Shown here one piece after another: positions 27,970 through 36,389 of a stretch of 64,000 nt of DNA. Position 1 is the stretch's first letter, and every line of letters begins with the position of its first letter. The stretch comes from Taishania sp964580465 (lineage in GTDB: Bacteria > Bacteroidota > Bacteroidia > Flavobacteriales_D > Crocinitomicaceae), in NCBI GenBank assembly GCA_964580465.1, contig CAZOKJ010000001.1, forward strand, positions 62,001 to 126,000, written 5' to 3'. The notes under the pieces are model-generated. The model had not been told where the DNA came from, did not search any database, and saw nothing but the letters and a program-made list of their open reading frames with translations. A program made the position numbers and the translations under genes.

Positions 27970-29007
27970 TTATTTTGTTTTTGTTGAATCTAACATTTCT
28001 CTTAATTTCTTTTCTTCTTTTGGTGTCAAAGAAACACCTTTTGTTTTAGTTCCAAAAATTGAGAAGTGAATGTATCTCTCTGGATGTTTTTCGAAGTCTT
28101 GAAGTAAGTTTTGTAAGTTTTGATTAGTACGATTCAATTCATTGTATAGCTGGTCGTCTGCTATTAATTTACCCAATGTTCCTTTACCATCTTTTGCAGA
28201 ATCTAAAACAGCATTGAATTTGTTTAGTGCTGCTTTAGCTTCTTCTATTGTTCCTTTTAAGTCAGCAGAGGCAATTCCATCAGTAATGTTTTTAGCATCA
28301 CCAAGAATACCTTCAATTTTTTCGTTGCTTTTTTGCAAATTAGCAGTAATTGATTCTACATTGCTAAAAATGCGAGATAATTTACCTTTTTCAGAAGCTA
28401 CCAACCCTTCGACGTCATTTGCTACGTTTCCAAACTTTTTTAAAGCTACTTGCAATTCATCAAAAGTTTCCTTTAATTCTGAAGAAGCTGATTCATCCCA
28501 GAAAGCGTTTATAGAGACAATGAATTTATCCAATGAGCCTATTGCTGATTGAATTTTTTGTATCAATGGATCAGCATATTCTTTTACATCTGAAATTAAA
28601 CTTCCATTCTCGCTACCTTGAATTTTGTCATTGATTTTATAGAACGCTGTTAGGTTATCACTAGGTTCGATGATTAGACCTTTGCTCAATAAGTCAATAC
28701 TTCCAGAGTGAATCAATGAGCCAACAGGGATTTTAAAATCGCGATCTTGGATATTAAATTTCAACAAAACTTTTTTCTTAGGATCTTTTTCCCCGGACAA
28801 TTTGATGTCAAGAACTTTACCAACTACTACGCCGTTAACGTACACAGATGTTGCCGGAGCTATCCCACCAGACTCTGATAAATACACATAGTAAGCGTCG
28901 TCGCCGCCAAAAAAACTATTGCCTTTAAGGAAGTTAATTCCTGAAATAAGTAAACCGATAGCAACTACGGCTATGATTCCTGTTTTTAGTTCTTTAGATA
29001 TTTTCAA
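27970..29007 (-). CDS. MCE/MlaD domain protein
   Basis: Periplasmic substrate-binding component of a lipid (phospholipid) transport system, anchored by an N-terminal helix (GIIAVVAIGLLISGINFL). A single MCE domain follows, about residues 35-120: GGIAPATSVYVNGVVVGKV. A long helical region then extends to the C-terminus, consistent with a tube-like hexamer. The partner permease and ATPase (MlaE/MlaF) are not in this window. It lies 2 bp after the amidase gene. Confidence 0.88.
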   Translation of the reverse strand: MKISKELKTGIIAVVAIGLLISGINFLKGNSFFGGDDAYYVYLSESGGIAPATSVYVNGVVVGKVLDIKLSGEKDPKKKVLLKFNIQDRDFKIPVGSLIHSGSIDLLSKGLIIEPSDNLTAFYKINDKIQGSENGSLISDVKEYADPLIQKIQSAIGSLDKFIVSINAFWDESASSELKETFDELQVALKKFGNVANDVEGLVASEKGKLSRIFSNVESITANLQKSNEKIEGILGDAKNITDGIASADLKGTIEEAKAALNKFNAVLDSAKDGKGTLGKLIADDQLYNELNRTNQNLQNLLQDFEKHPERYIHFSIFGTKTKGVSLTPKEEKKLREMLDSTKTK

Positions 29008-29009
29008 TG

Positions 29010-30200
29010 TTATTTTTTTTCCGCTAAATTAATAGCTTTTTCTAAATTAATACGCTCTCCGTTTAAAAAAGCTATCACAAAAGCATTTTCGAATCCGTTG
29101 TTTCTCATTTCGTTTTTGTGATTATTAGCTGATTTAAAGTCGTTTACAAAGTGTCCAACAGCATATTTAAAAAGTCCATCTTGTTGATATTCATAAATGC
29201 TCATCCCCTTAAATTCTTTACTTGATGTAGGTATTCTCTTTTGAGACGTTTGAATTTGCACTCTAAAAATAACTCTGTCTTTTAATTCTTGTTCTCCTAC
29301 GTTATTTGTGTTTTTAGTTTCATTTTTTTGAGTATCATTTTTAACAATTTCTTTTTGTGGCTCTGGTTTTTTAACAATTGGTTCTGGTGCTGTTTCAATG
29401 CCATCAAGTTCATTTTTGTATTTTACAAAAGCGTTGAACATTGCTTCTGCCATTTTGTGCTGATTTTCTTTTGTTGCCAAAAATTTTTCTTCCGTAGGAT
29501 TTGTTAAAAATCCAGATTCGATTAAAACACTTGGCATCGCTGTTTTATATAGCACTAAGAATCCAGCTTGTTTTACACCTCTATCTAAGCGTCCTAAATT
29601 TTTGAATTCCTTTTGTAGTTTGCTGGCAAAATTAATGGATTGAGCAAGCATGACACTTTTTTGCAATTGTATAGCAATAATCGCATCAGGTGAAAGGTCA
29701 AAATCTTTGTATTTAGCTCCTCCATCAGCTTCTAGGTGAATGATGGAGTTTTCTCGTTCCATGACTTTTTGTTGTGCATCAGTTCTGTGCAAACCAAGTA
29801 CATATGTTTCAGAGCCGTATGCTGATGGCCCAGCTGAATTAGCATGAATGCAGATGAAAAGATCTGCTTTGTTGCGATTGGCAATGTTTGCTCGTTCATC
29901 TAATTCAACAAATACATCTTTGTCTCTAGTGTATACAACTTTTATTTCCGGGTAGCTTTTTTTAATTAAATCCCCCAAGGCTAAAGCCATGTTTAAACAC
30001 ACCGTTTTTTCATTAACTATAGCTCCATTACACCCTGGGTCTTTCCCTCCATGACCAGCATCAATCACGACAGTTTTGATTGAAGAGTTGAATAATTCAT
30101 CTTTTTGTGATAAACTTGTATTGGCGAAAAATATGAATATAACTATAAATAGCGCAAAAGTTGCACGATTTTTGTAGAATGATATGTTTTTTTCCTTCAT
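29010..30200 (-). CDS. N-acetylmuramoyl-L-alanine amidase (AmiA/B/C type) with C-terminal SPOR-like domain
   Basis: Cleaves the amide bond between N-acetylmuramic acid and the stem peptide during cell separation. A signal segment (FALFIVIFIFFANTSLSQ) precedes the Amidase_3 domain. Zinc ligands are visible: His in VVIDAGHGGKDPG, Glu in VNEKTVCLNMAL and His in LFICIHANSAG. The catalytic Glu lies in VLIESGFLTNP. A proline-rich linker (about 265-300) leads to a C-terminal domain (about 305-396) with RVQIQTSQKRIP and YAVGHFVNDF that looks SPOR-like. It is first in a five-gene minus-strand operon and divergent from lptD. Confidence 0.92.
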   Translation of the reverse strand: MKEKNISFYKNRATFALFIVIFIFFANTSLSQKDELFNSSIKTVVIDAGHGGKDPGCNGAIVNEKTVCLNMALALGDLIKKSYPEIKVVYTRDKDVFVELDERANIANRNKADLFICIHANSAGPSAYGSETYVLGLHRTDAQQKVMERENSIIHLEADGGAKYKDFDLSPDAIIAIQLQKSVMLAQSINFASKLQKEFKNLGRLDRGVKQAGFLVLYKTAMPSVLIESGFLTNPTEEKFLATKENQHKMAEAMFNAFVKYKNELDGIETAPEPIVKKPEPQKEIVKNDTQKNETKNTNNVGEQELKDRVIFRVQIQTSQKRIPTSSKEFKGMSIYEYQQDGLFKYAVGHFVNDFKSANNHKNEMRNNGFENAFVIAFLNGERINLEKAINLAEKK

Positions 30201-30215
30201 AAAGAGGTATTTTTA

Positions 30216-30223
30216 TAGTTTTG
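30216..30223 (+). promoter_or_regulatory. -7 promoter element for lptD
   Basis: TAGTTTTG. It contains the TTG at 30221 that would otherwise be a start codon, which argues that translation begins downstream, at TTG 30266. No good -33 match. Confidence 0.5.
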
Positions 30224-30246
30224 CATTTTAAAACAAAAACAATTTA

Positions 30247-30273
30247 CAAAGTTAAGTTAATAGAATTGTACAA
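30247..30273 (-). promoter_or_regulatory. Promoter of the amidase operon
   Basis: On the minus strand: TTG at 30273-30271, 16 bp, TAACTTTG at 30254-30247, 46 bp upstream of the amidase ATG. It overlaps the start region of divergent lptD, so the two transcripts may interfere. Confidence 0.5.
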
Positions 30274-32776
30274 AAACCGTTCCATAATTGTAGTTATCTT
30301 CCAAGCATTGTTAATAATGTTTGCAAATCTTGTTGCCTATGGACAAGATACTATTTATGTGAATGATGAATCAATGAATGGAATTTCTAAATACTATGCA
30401 CGAGATTCTATTTTTGCTGATTTAAAGAAAAAACAATTACACTTATTTGGGGATGCTTTTGTAGAGTCAGAAGATATGAATCTAAAAGCGGGTTATATCT
30501 TAGTTGATGTGGAAACCAAGGAAGCGCATGCAACCTATGTTTTAAATGAAAAAGGGGAGTTGATTGAAAAACCTGTTTTTAAAATGGGAAATGATGAAGT
30601 TGTAGCCAATACACTCAAATTTAATTTTGAAACAAAAAAAGCTTATATCGAAGCAGTGCGCATTAAGCAAGATGAAATGTATTTATTTATGGGGAAAGCT
30701 AAGCGACAAGAAAATGAAGAAATTCATTTTATTGATGGCCGCTTTACAACATGCGATTTAGATGAACCTCATTATCATTTTCAATTATCTAAAGCTGTAT
30801 TAGTTCCTAATAAACGAATTGTTACCGGACCAATGAATTTGTACATTGCTGGCGTGCCTACTCCTATTGGTTTGCCCTTTAGTTATATTCCTCAAAAAAC
30901 ACCAACCGAACGAACGCATGGATTGTTGTTTCCTGAATTTGTTCCTATGTCTGCTTATGGTTTTGGTTTGAATAATCTTGGTTATTACATTCCTATTAAT
31001 GACCGTTTTCAGACTTCTGTTTATGGTACAATCTATTCACGAGGAAGTTGGGGACTAAGAAATGTATCTGAATATGCGAAAAGATATGGTTTTACTGGAA
31101 GGGTTGATTTGAAATATAATCGGTTTTTAGAAGGTTTTCCGACTTATGGAAAGTTGAACCAATTCGATGTTCGATGGGATCACAAACAAGATGCAAAGGC
31201 AAATCCTAAATGGAATTTTAATGCTAGCGTAAACTTTAACTCAAGTAATAACTCAAAACACAACTTGGATCCGTTGAATCAAAACTATTTCAAAAACACG
31301 TTAATGTCTGATATTAATGTAACACGATTATTTCCAGGTAAGCCGTATCAACTGTCAGCAAAGATTTCTTTAAGTCAAAACTCAACTTCTAAGAACATTG
31401 CTTTAACAAGTCCTATACTTAATTTTTCGACCAGTCAGTTTTTTCCATTAAAAAAAGTTACTCGTTATGAGTTGTTCAAACGTTTGGGAATTATCTACAA
31501 TATAGCAGGTCAAAATAAATCTGTATTCAAAGATACTCTGTTAAGAGATAAGAATTTTGGTGAAATTGGTCGTCAATTCATGAATGGTTTTCAGCAAAAC
31601 TTAACCATTCAAACGACTGGTGGAGTTTTTAAAAATGTTTTGAAATTGACACCAAGCGTTAATTATTCTACTAATTTGAATTTTCAACAAATTCGCAAGA
31701 ATTATAATTCAACCACTAATGCTACAGATACGGATACTATCCAAAAAATTGGACTAACACACAATTTATCACTTAATATGTCGGCTACCACTATGCTTTA
31801 TACGTATTATCGATTTGTAGGGAAAAATAAACCAATTCTTAGACATGTTTTGACACCAAATATTTCATTTAGCTATCGACCTTTATTGACTAGGAATGTT
31901 ACTGACTCAGTTGGTGTAAATATGCAGTCTGTAACTTACTCACCTTATTCAAATAGCGTTTATGCGTATTCAGCAACTAAAAGTCAAGCTTTAATTAATT
32001 TTGGTATTAATAATAGTTTTGAACTTAAACGTAAATCAGATAAAGATACTATAACAGGTTATCAAAAAATAAGAATAATTGATCGCTTAAGTATTACTGG
32101 TAGTTATGATGTGTTGAGAGATTCTATGAATTTGTCAGATATTCAAATAGGTGCTACAATTAGCCCGATTCGATGGATTAGTGTTGTTGGTACAATGTCA
32201 TATTCATTTTATGGCTGGAACGATTCTACAGGTTCTTCAGTAGGTAAGTTTGCTCTTCAAAAAAATGGCAAATTAGGACGATTGATGCAATCGCAATTAA
32301 CGACTACATTAACTTTGACTTCAAAAGAAAGTCGTAAACACATAGAAGAAAATAAGTCTGTAGTTGCTGAAAATTGGCAAGCAGATTACGATTATTTTTA
32401 TTTGCATCCTGAGCGTATTATAGATTTTAGGATTCCTTGGAAGGTAAATTTTTCTCATGTTTTTGGTGTCGTTAGAAATACAAATAAATCCCTTTTCTCA
32501 TCTAAAGAATTTAGAATAACACACACGGTTAACATGGATGCAGATTTAAGCATCACTAAACGATGGAAATTAGGCGCTGTTGTCAATTTTGATATTGAAA
32601 CCAAAAAAATCACCAATAGCTATTTTACTCTAAATCGAGACATGCACTGCTGGGCGTTATCATTTAGATGGACGCCAATAGGCATGAACAAAAGTTTTTT
32701 ATTGACCATACGCAATACTTCATCTTTGTTTAAAGATGCAAAACTTGATTTTAGGAAACCACCAGCTTTCTTATAA
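30266..32776 (+). CDS. lptD: LPS-assembly outer-membrane protein LptD-like
   Basis: Outer-membrane translocon that inserts LPS. After a signal peptide (IIVVIFQALLIMFANLVAYG) comes an OstA-like beta-jellyroll region (about 25-150) with AFVESEDMNLKAGYILVDV and VVANTLKFNFETKKAYIEA. A segment typical of LptD follows: GRFTTCDLDEPHYHFQLSKA and GPMNLYIAGVPTPIGLPFSY. The remaining 600 residues alternate barrel strands and end DFRKPPAFL. I start at TTG 30266, giving a basic n-region (LYKNRS); the open frame from 30221 begins inside a promoter element. It is divergent from an envelope amidase. Confidence 0.88.
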   Translation: MYKNRSIIVVIFQALLIMFANLVAYGQDTIYVNDESMNGISKYYARDSIFADLKKKQLHLFGDAFVESEDMNLKAGYILVDVETKEAHATYVLNEKGELIEKPVFKMGNDEVVANTLKFNFETKKAYIEAVRIKQDEMYLFMGKAKRQENEEIHFIDGRFTTCDLDEPHYHFQLSKAVLVPNKRIVTGPMNLYIAGVPTPIGLPFSYIPQKTPTERTHGLLFPEFVPMSAYGFGLNNLGYYIPINDRFQTSVYGTIYSRGSWGLRNVSEYAKRYGFTGRVDLKYNRFLEGFPTYGKLNQFDVRWDHKQDAKANPKWNFNASVNFNSSNNSKHNLDPLNQNYFKNTLMSDINVTRLFPGKPYQLSAKISLSQNSTSKNIALTSPILNFSTSQFFPLKKVTRYELFKRLGIIYNIAGQNKSVFKDTLLRDKNFGEIGRQFMNGFQQNLTIQTTGGVFKNVLKLTPSVNYSTNLNFQQIRKNYNSTTNATDTDTIQKIGLTHNLSLNMSATTMLYTYYRFVGKNKPILRHVLTPNISFSYRPLLTRNVTDSVGVNMQSVTYSPYSNSVYAYSATKSQALINFGINNSFELKRKSDKDTITGYQKIRIIDRLSITGSYDVLRDSMNLSDIQIGATISPIRWISVVGTMSYSFYGWNDSTGSSVGKFALQKNGKLGRLMQSQLTTTLTLTSKESRKHIEENKSVVAENWQADYDYFYLHPERIIDFRIPWKVNFSHVFGVVRNTNKSLFSSKEFRITHTVNMDADLSITKRWKLGAVVNFDIETKKITNSYFTLNRDMHCWALSFRWTPIGMNKSFLLTIRNTSSLFKDAKLDFRKPPAFL

Positions 32777-32788
32777 AATTTAATAAAC

Positions 32789-33304
32789 ATGAAAATAATC
32801 GCTTTTTCAGGTAGCAATAGTTCTCAATCTATCAATTTTGCTTTACTAGAATACATAAAGTCTTATCATCTTCCTGAAATGGAAATTTTAGATGCCCGAA
32901 AAATGAATGTTCCAATGTATGGAATAGATGCTGAAAATGAATCGGGTATTCCATCAACTATACAAGAATTGTATCAACAAATTCAATCAGCAGATGTTTT
33001 GTTAGTAGCTTGTACGGAACATAATGGTAACTATACTAGTTACTTCAAATCGACAATGGATTGGTTGTCTCGTTTAGATTATTCTTTTGTTAATGGAAAA
33101 ACAATATATTTAGTTGGAACATCTACAGGTAGAGGAGGTGCAGGACTTTCCATTCAAGCTACAACAGCGATTTTTGAACGATTTAAGGCAAATGTGATGG
33201 CTACTTTTAGTCTGCCATCTTATAACCACGCCTTTGAAGAAGGACGTTTATTAAAGAAAGAGGAAGAAAGATTGACTCAGTTTATTTCACAAATAAAAAT
33301 ATAA
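32789..33304 (+). CDS. NAD(P)H-dependent FMN reductase family protein
   Basis: Flavodoxin-fold reductase of 171 residues. The phosphate-binding loop for FMN is IIAFSGSNSSQSINFALLEY; VLLVACTEHNGNYTSYFKST and YLVGTSTGRGG complete the flavin site. The family reduces flavins, quinones or azo compounds; the physiological substrate is not clear. It lies 12 bp after lptD and 6 bp before a hexapeptide-repeat gene, so the three probably form an operon. Confidence 0.88.
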   Translation: MKIIAFSGSNSSQSINFALLEYIKSYHLPEMEILDARKMNVPMYGIDAENESGIPSTIQELYQQIQSADVLLVACTEHNGNYTSYFKSTMDWLSRLDYSFVNGKTIYLVGTSTGRGGAGLSIQATTAIFERFKANVMATFSLPSYNHAFEEGRLLKKEEERLTQFISQIKI

Positions 33305-33310
33305 GAAATT

Positions 33311-33904
33311 ATGGCTTTTTATGAATTTAATGGTTTTAAACCTGTTGTAAAACCTTCAAGTTTTGTTCATCCGAATGCAACAGTAACAGGTAACGTAATT
33401 ATTGGTGAAAACGTTTACATTGGGCCTGGAGCAGCACTTAGAGGTGATTGGGGGCAGATCATTATCGAGGATGGTTGTAATGTTCAAGAAAACTGTACGA
33501 TTCACATGTTCCCAGGAACAACTGTACTTCTTAAGAAAGGTGCTCATATTGGTCATGGCGCTATTGTTCATGGAGGTACAATAGGAGAGAATTGTCTAAT
33601 AGGGATGAATGCCGTAATAATGGATGATTGTGTGATTGGAGAAGAAAGTATTGTAGGCGCATTGGCTTTTGTACCTGCAAATACGGAAATTCCAAGAAGA
33701 AGTCTTGTTGTTGGTAATCCTGCGAAGATTATAAAAGAAGTAAGTGATCAAATGATTAATTGGAAAACTAAAGGCACAGCTTTGTATCAGGCGTTGCCAG
33801 GAGAGTGTCATGCTCATTTGAAACCTTGTGATCCGTTAATAGAAATTGAAGAGGGAAGGCCGGCTCAGGAAAAAATGTACGAAACTTGGAATAAAATTAA
33901 ATAA
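33311..33904 (+). CDS. Left-handed beta-helix protein, PaaY/gamma-carbonic anhydrase-like
   Basis: A 197-residue trimeric hexapeptide-repeat protein. Repeats run from about residue 15 to 130 (VTGNVIIGENVYIGPGAALRGDWG and onward). Three His in NCTIHMF and GHGAIVHGG occupy the positions of gamma-carbonic anhydrase zinc ligands. The C-terminal ALYQALPGECHAHLKPCDPL is characteristic of PaaY, a thioesterase or carbonic anhydrase-like protein of phenylacetate degradation. No paa genes are nearby, so a general CO2-hydration or thioesterase role is equally possible. Confidence 0.85.
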   Translation: MAFYEFNGFKPVVKPSSFVHPNATVTGNVIIGENVYIGPGAALRGDWGQIIIEDGCNVQENCTIHMFPGTTVLLKKGAHIGHGAIVHGGTIGENCLIGMNAVIMDDCVIGEESIVGALAFVPANTEIPRRSLVVGNPAKIIKEVSDQMINWKTKGTALYQALPGECHAHLKPCDPLIEIEEGRPAQEKMYETWNKIK

Positions 33905-33912
33905 AAAAAACA

Positions 33913-33996
33913 TTTGTGTAATTTCAAAATAAACTTTGTGTAATTTCAAAATTGACTTTGTGTAATTTCAAAATTAAACTTGTGTAATTTCAAAAT
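33913..33996 (+). repeat. Tandem array: four 22-bp units with an invariant 17-bp core
   Basis: The core TTGTGTAATTTCAAAAT occurs at 33914-33930, 33936-33952, 33958-33974 and 33980-33996, at an exact 22-bp period; the intervening 5 bp vary. The period is not a multiple of three, so it is non-coding. The array starts right after a stop codon and runs to within 16 bp of an assembly gap, so more units may be hidden. It has no CRISPR-like unique spacers. Between units, AAACTTTG and TGACTTTG are one mismatch from the -7 consensus TAnnTTTG, so repeated promoter-like sites are possible. Confidence 0.9.
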
Positions 33997-34011
33997 ATAG
34001 ACTAAATTTTT

Positions 34012-34111
34012 NNNNNNNNNNNNNNNNNNNNNNNNNNNNNNNNNNNNNNNNNNNNNNNNNNNNNNNNNNNNNNNNNNNNNNNNNNNNNNNNNNNNNNNNN
34101 NNNNNNNNNNN
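34012..34111. other. Assembly gap of 100 N
   Basis: Exactly 100 N, the usual placeholder for a gap of unknown size. It lies between the 22-bp repeats and a truncated ATPase relic. The missing N-terminal part of the relic would need several hundred bases, so the true gap is probably longer than 100 bp, or the gene is deleted there. Confidence 0.95.
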
Positions 34112-34772
34112 CAAACATATACCCAACGAGATGTTAGTGAGTTAATAGCCGTGAAAGACATACGCTAATTTAAAAAAAAACTTCTTATCTCTGTGCGCAA
34201 CTAGGGCAGGGCAACTATTGAATTTAAATGAGATTGCCTGAGATTGTGGTATTTCACAACCTACAGCAAGGGGTTGGTTATCTGCTTTAGAAAGTAGTTA
34301 TATTGTTTTTCAATTGCAACCCTATTTTAAAAATTATGACAAACGAATTGTAAAAACACCCAAGTTGTACTTTTATGATACGGGATTGTTATGTCATTTA
34401 TTGAAAATACATTCTAAAGAACAGTTAATTTTGAATCCATTAAAAGGAAATTTATTTGAAAACATGATGATTTCTGAATACACAAAACGCATGTATCATA
34501 GAAATGATGTTGAAGATGTTTGGTTTTGGAGAGATTCACACGGAAAAGAAATCGATTTGGTAGTTGAGAGTTCTCCGTAAGAATTGGCTATTTATGAGAT
34601 AAAAGCTTCTCAAACAATTTTACCAACGATGTTTGAAAACATGAATCAGTTTACAGAAATTGCTCAGCCCTCAGAAACAAGAACGATTCGAAAGCACTTA
34701 GTTTATGCAGGAAAAGAAAATCAAAAACGCACGCATGCTAGTATAATAGCTTGGGATAAATTGGGAGAGTGA
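34112..34772 (+). pseudogene. Decayed AAA_14/DUF4143 ATPase
   Basis: Remains of an ATP-binding protein of the AAA_14/DUF4143 family, usually about 380 residues. From 34112 the frame reads TYTQRDVSELIAVKDIR, then a TAA at 34166-34168. A frameshift in the adenine run at 34172-34180 moves to the frame reading FLSLCATRAGQLLNLNEIA. A TGA (34239-34241) interrupts before DCGISQPTARGWLSALE, and YDKRIVKTPKLYFYDTG follows. A TAA (34578-34580) breaks the protein after KEIDLVVESSP; the same frame then continues AIYEIKASQTILPTMFENMN to 34772. The Walker ATPase half is absent or in the gap. The gene is not expressible as one protein. Confidence 0.9.
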
Positions 34773-34814
34773 AAACCATTCTTAAAATATTCACATACAA
34801 TTTTTGATCACAAA

Positions 34815-34845
34815 AAAGGGTATCCTATTTTTTTGGATACCCTTT
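34815..34845 (-). terminator. Intrinsic terminator of asnS
   Basis: Perfect 11-bp stem AAAGGGTATCC (34815-34825) and GGATACCCTTT (34835-34845) with a nine-base loop; a T-run follows in the minus direction. Confidence 0.85.
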
Positions 34846-34866
34846 ACTTATACTATAATTAAAATA

Positions 34867-36318
34867 TTAAAACTCAGCACTTCCTGGAGTTCTTGGAAAA
34901 GGAATAACATCGCGAATATTCGTCATTCCAGTTACGAACATTACCATTCGTTCGAAACCAAGACCGTAACCAGCATGAGGGACAGAACCAAAACGGCGTG
35001 TATCTAAATACCACCATAAATCTTCTTCTTTAATTCCAAATGCTGCACACTTTTCTTTTAACACATCCAACCGTTCCTCGCGTTGAGAGCCTCCTACCAT
35101 TTCACCAATTCCTGGGAATAAGATGTCCATTGCGGCAACGGTTTCTCTTCCTGGCTCGCTGTTGTCATCTCTACGCATATAGAATGCTTTAAATGAAGCA
35201 GGATAATTGGTAATGATTACAGGTCGCTTAAACTCTTTTTCCACTAAATAACGTTCATGCTCTGACTGAAGATCTGTTCCCCAATTAACATCGTATTTGA
35301 ATTTCTTTTTCTTGTAATGATTAGAATTCATTAAGATATCAATTGCTTCAGTATATGTAATACGTTTAAAGTCATTGTTTACAACGAAGTCTAAACGTTC
35401 TAGTAAGGTCATTTCGTTGCGTTCGTTTGCAGGCTTTGCTTGTTGCTCTGCTTTCTCGCGTTCAGTTAAAAATGCTAAATCATCAGCAAAATTGTCCATA
35501 ACGTAGCGACAAATGTACTTTAGCATGTCTTCAGCCAAATCCATATTATCATTCAAATCATTAAAAGCAACTTCTGGTTCAATCATCCAGAATTCAGCTA
35601 AGTGACGTGAAGTATTTGAGTTTTCAGCTCTAAATGTAGGACCGAATGTGTAAACTTGACCTAATGCTAATGCACCTAATTCAGCTTCTAATTGACCAGA
35701 AACAGTTAAATTTACAGGTCTTTCGAAGAAGTCTTCTTTAAAATCAACACTACCATCCTCGTTTTTTGGAATTTTTTCCAAATTCAAATTTGTAACATGG
35801 AACATTTCACCTGCACCTTCTGCATCTGAAGCAGTGATGATAGGAGAATGTAAATAGAAGAATCCCTTGTCGTTAAAGAATTTATGAATGGCGTAAGCTA
35901 CACCGTGACGAATGCGGAAAACTGCACCGAAAACGTTTGTTCTAAAGCGTAAGTGAGCTTGCTCTCTTAAAAACTCTAAACTATGTTTTTTAGGTTGCAT
36001 AACCGTTTTTTGAACATCGTCTGGATTGGCTTCACCAATGATTTCAATGGTTTTAACTTGCAATTCAACAGCTTGCCCAGAACCTTTTGATTCAATTAAA
36101 GTACCACTTAACCCAATAGCAGCTCCTGTTGTTATCTTTTTTAAAATAGCTTCATCAAAATTTTCAAACTCAACAACAGCTTGCAAATTATGTATTGTTG
36201 AACCATCATTTAACTGAATGAAACGATTGCTTCTAAAAGCGCGTACCCAACCTTTAACTATTATTTCAGTACCAATTTGAGTACTTTTTAAGACATCAAC
36301 TATTTTTGTTCTTTTCAT
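34867..36318 (-). CDS. asnS: Asparaginyl-tRNA synthetase
   Basis: Charges tRNA-Asn. The N-terminal OB-fold anticodon-binding domain (about residues 15-105: VKGWVRAFRSNRFIQLNDG) precedes a class II catalytic core. Motif 2 is FGPTFRAENSNTSRHLAEFW, and motif 3 is GYGLGFERMVMFVTGM, ending in RTPGSAEF as in AsnS. Length 483 is typical. It has its own promoter element (36351-36358) and terminator, so it is probably monocistronic. Confidence 0.96.
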   Translation of the reverse strand: MKRTKIVDVLKSTQIGTEIIVKGWVRAFRSNRFIQLNDGSTIHNLQAVVEFENFDEAILKKITTGAAIGLSGTLIESKGSGQAVELQVKTIEIIGEANPDDVQKTVMQPKKHSLEFLREQAHLRFRTNVFGAVFRIRHGVAYAIHKFFNDKGFFYLHSPIITASDAEGAGEMFHVTNLNLEKIPKNEDGSVDFKEDFFERPVNLTVSGQLEAELGALALGQVYTFGPTFRAENSNTSRHLAEFWMIEPEVAFNDLNDNMDLAEDMLKYICRYVMDNFADDLAFLTEREKAEQQAKPANERNEMTLLERLDFVVNNDFKRITYTEAIDILMNSNHYKKKKFKYDVNWGTDLQSEHERYLVEKEFKRPVIITNYPASFKAFYMRRDDNSEPGRETVAAMDILFPGIGEMVGGSQREERLDVLKEKCAAFGIKEEDLWWYLDTRRFGSVPHAGYGLGFERMVMFVTGMTNIRDVIPFPRTPGSAEF

Positions 36319-36350
36319 TTGTATTAAGCGTATCTATAATTTAAGTTGCA

Positions 36351-36358
36351 CAAATATA
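36351..36358 (-). promoter_or_regulatory. -7 promoter element for asnS
   Basis: Minus-strand TATATTTG, 33 bp upstream of the asnS ATG. No clear -33 TTG. Confidence 0.5.
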
Positions 36359-36389
36359 AATCAAATATTAGAAAAATAACATTTTGTTA

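Noticed and set aside
30221..30265. lptD start at TTG 30221
   Set aside because: The codon lies inside the -7 element TAGTTTTG; TTG 30266 gives a normal signal peptide.
33913..33996. CRISPR array
   Set aside because: Only 22-bp period with 5-bp variable parts; no spacers of usual length and no cas genes nearby.
34314..34772. Two short separate genes (34314-34580 and 34584-34772)
   Set aside because: They share one frame, separated by a single stop, and together with upstream frameshifted sequence align to one DUF4143 protein, so they are parts of a pseudogene.
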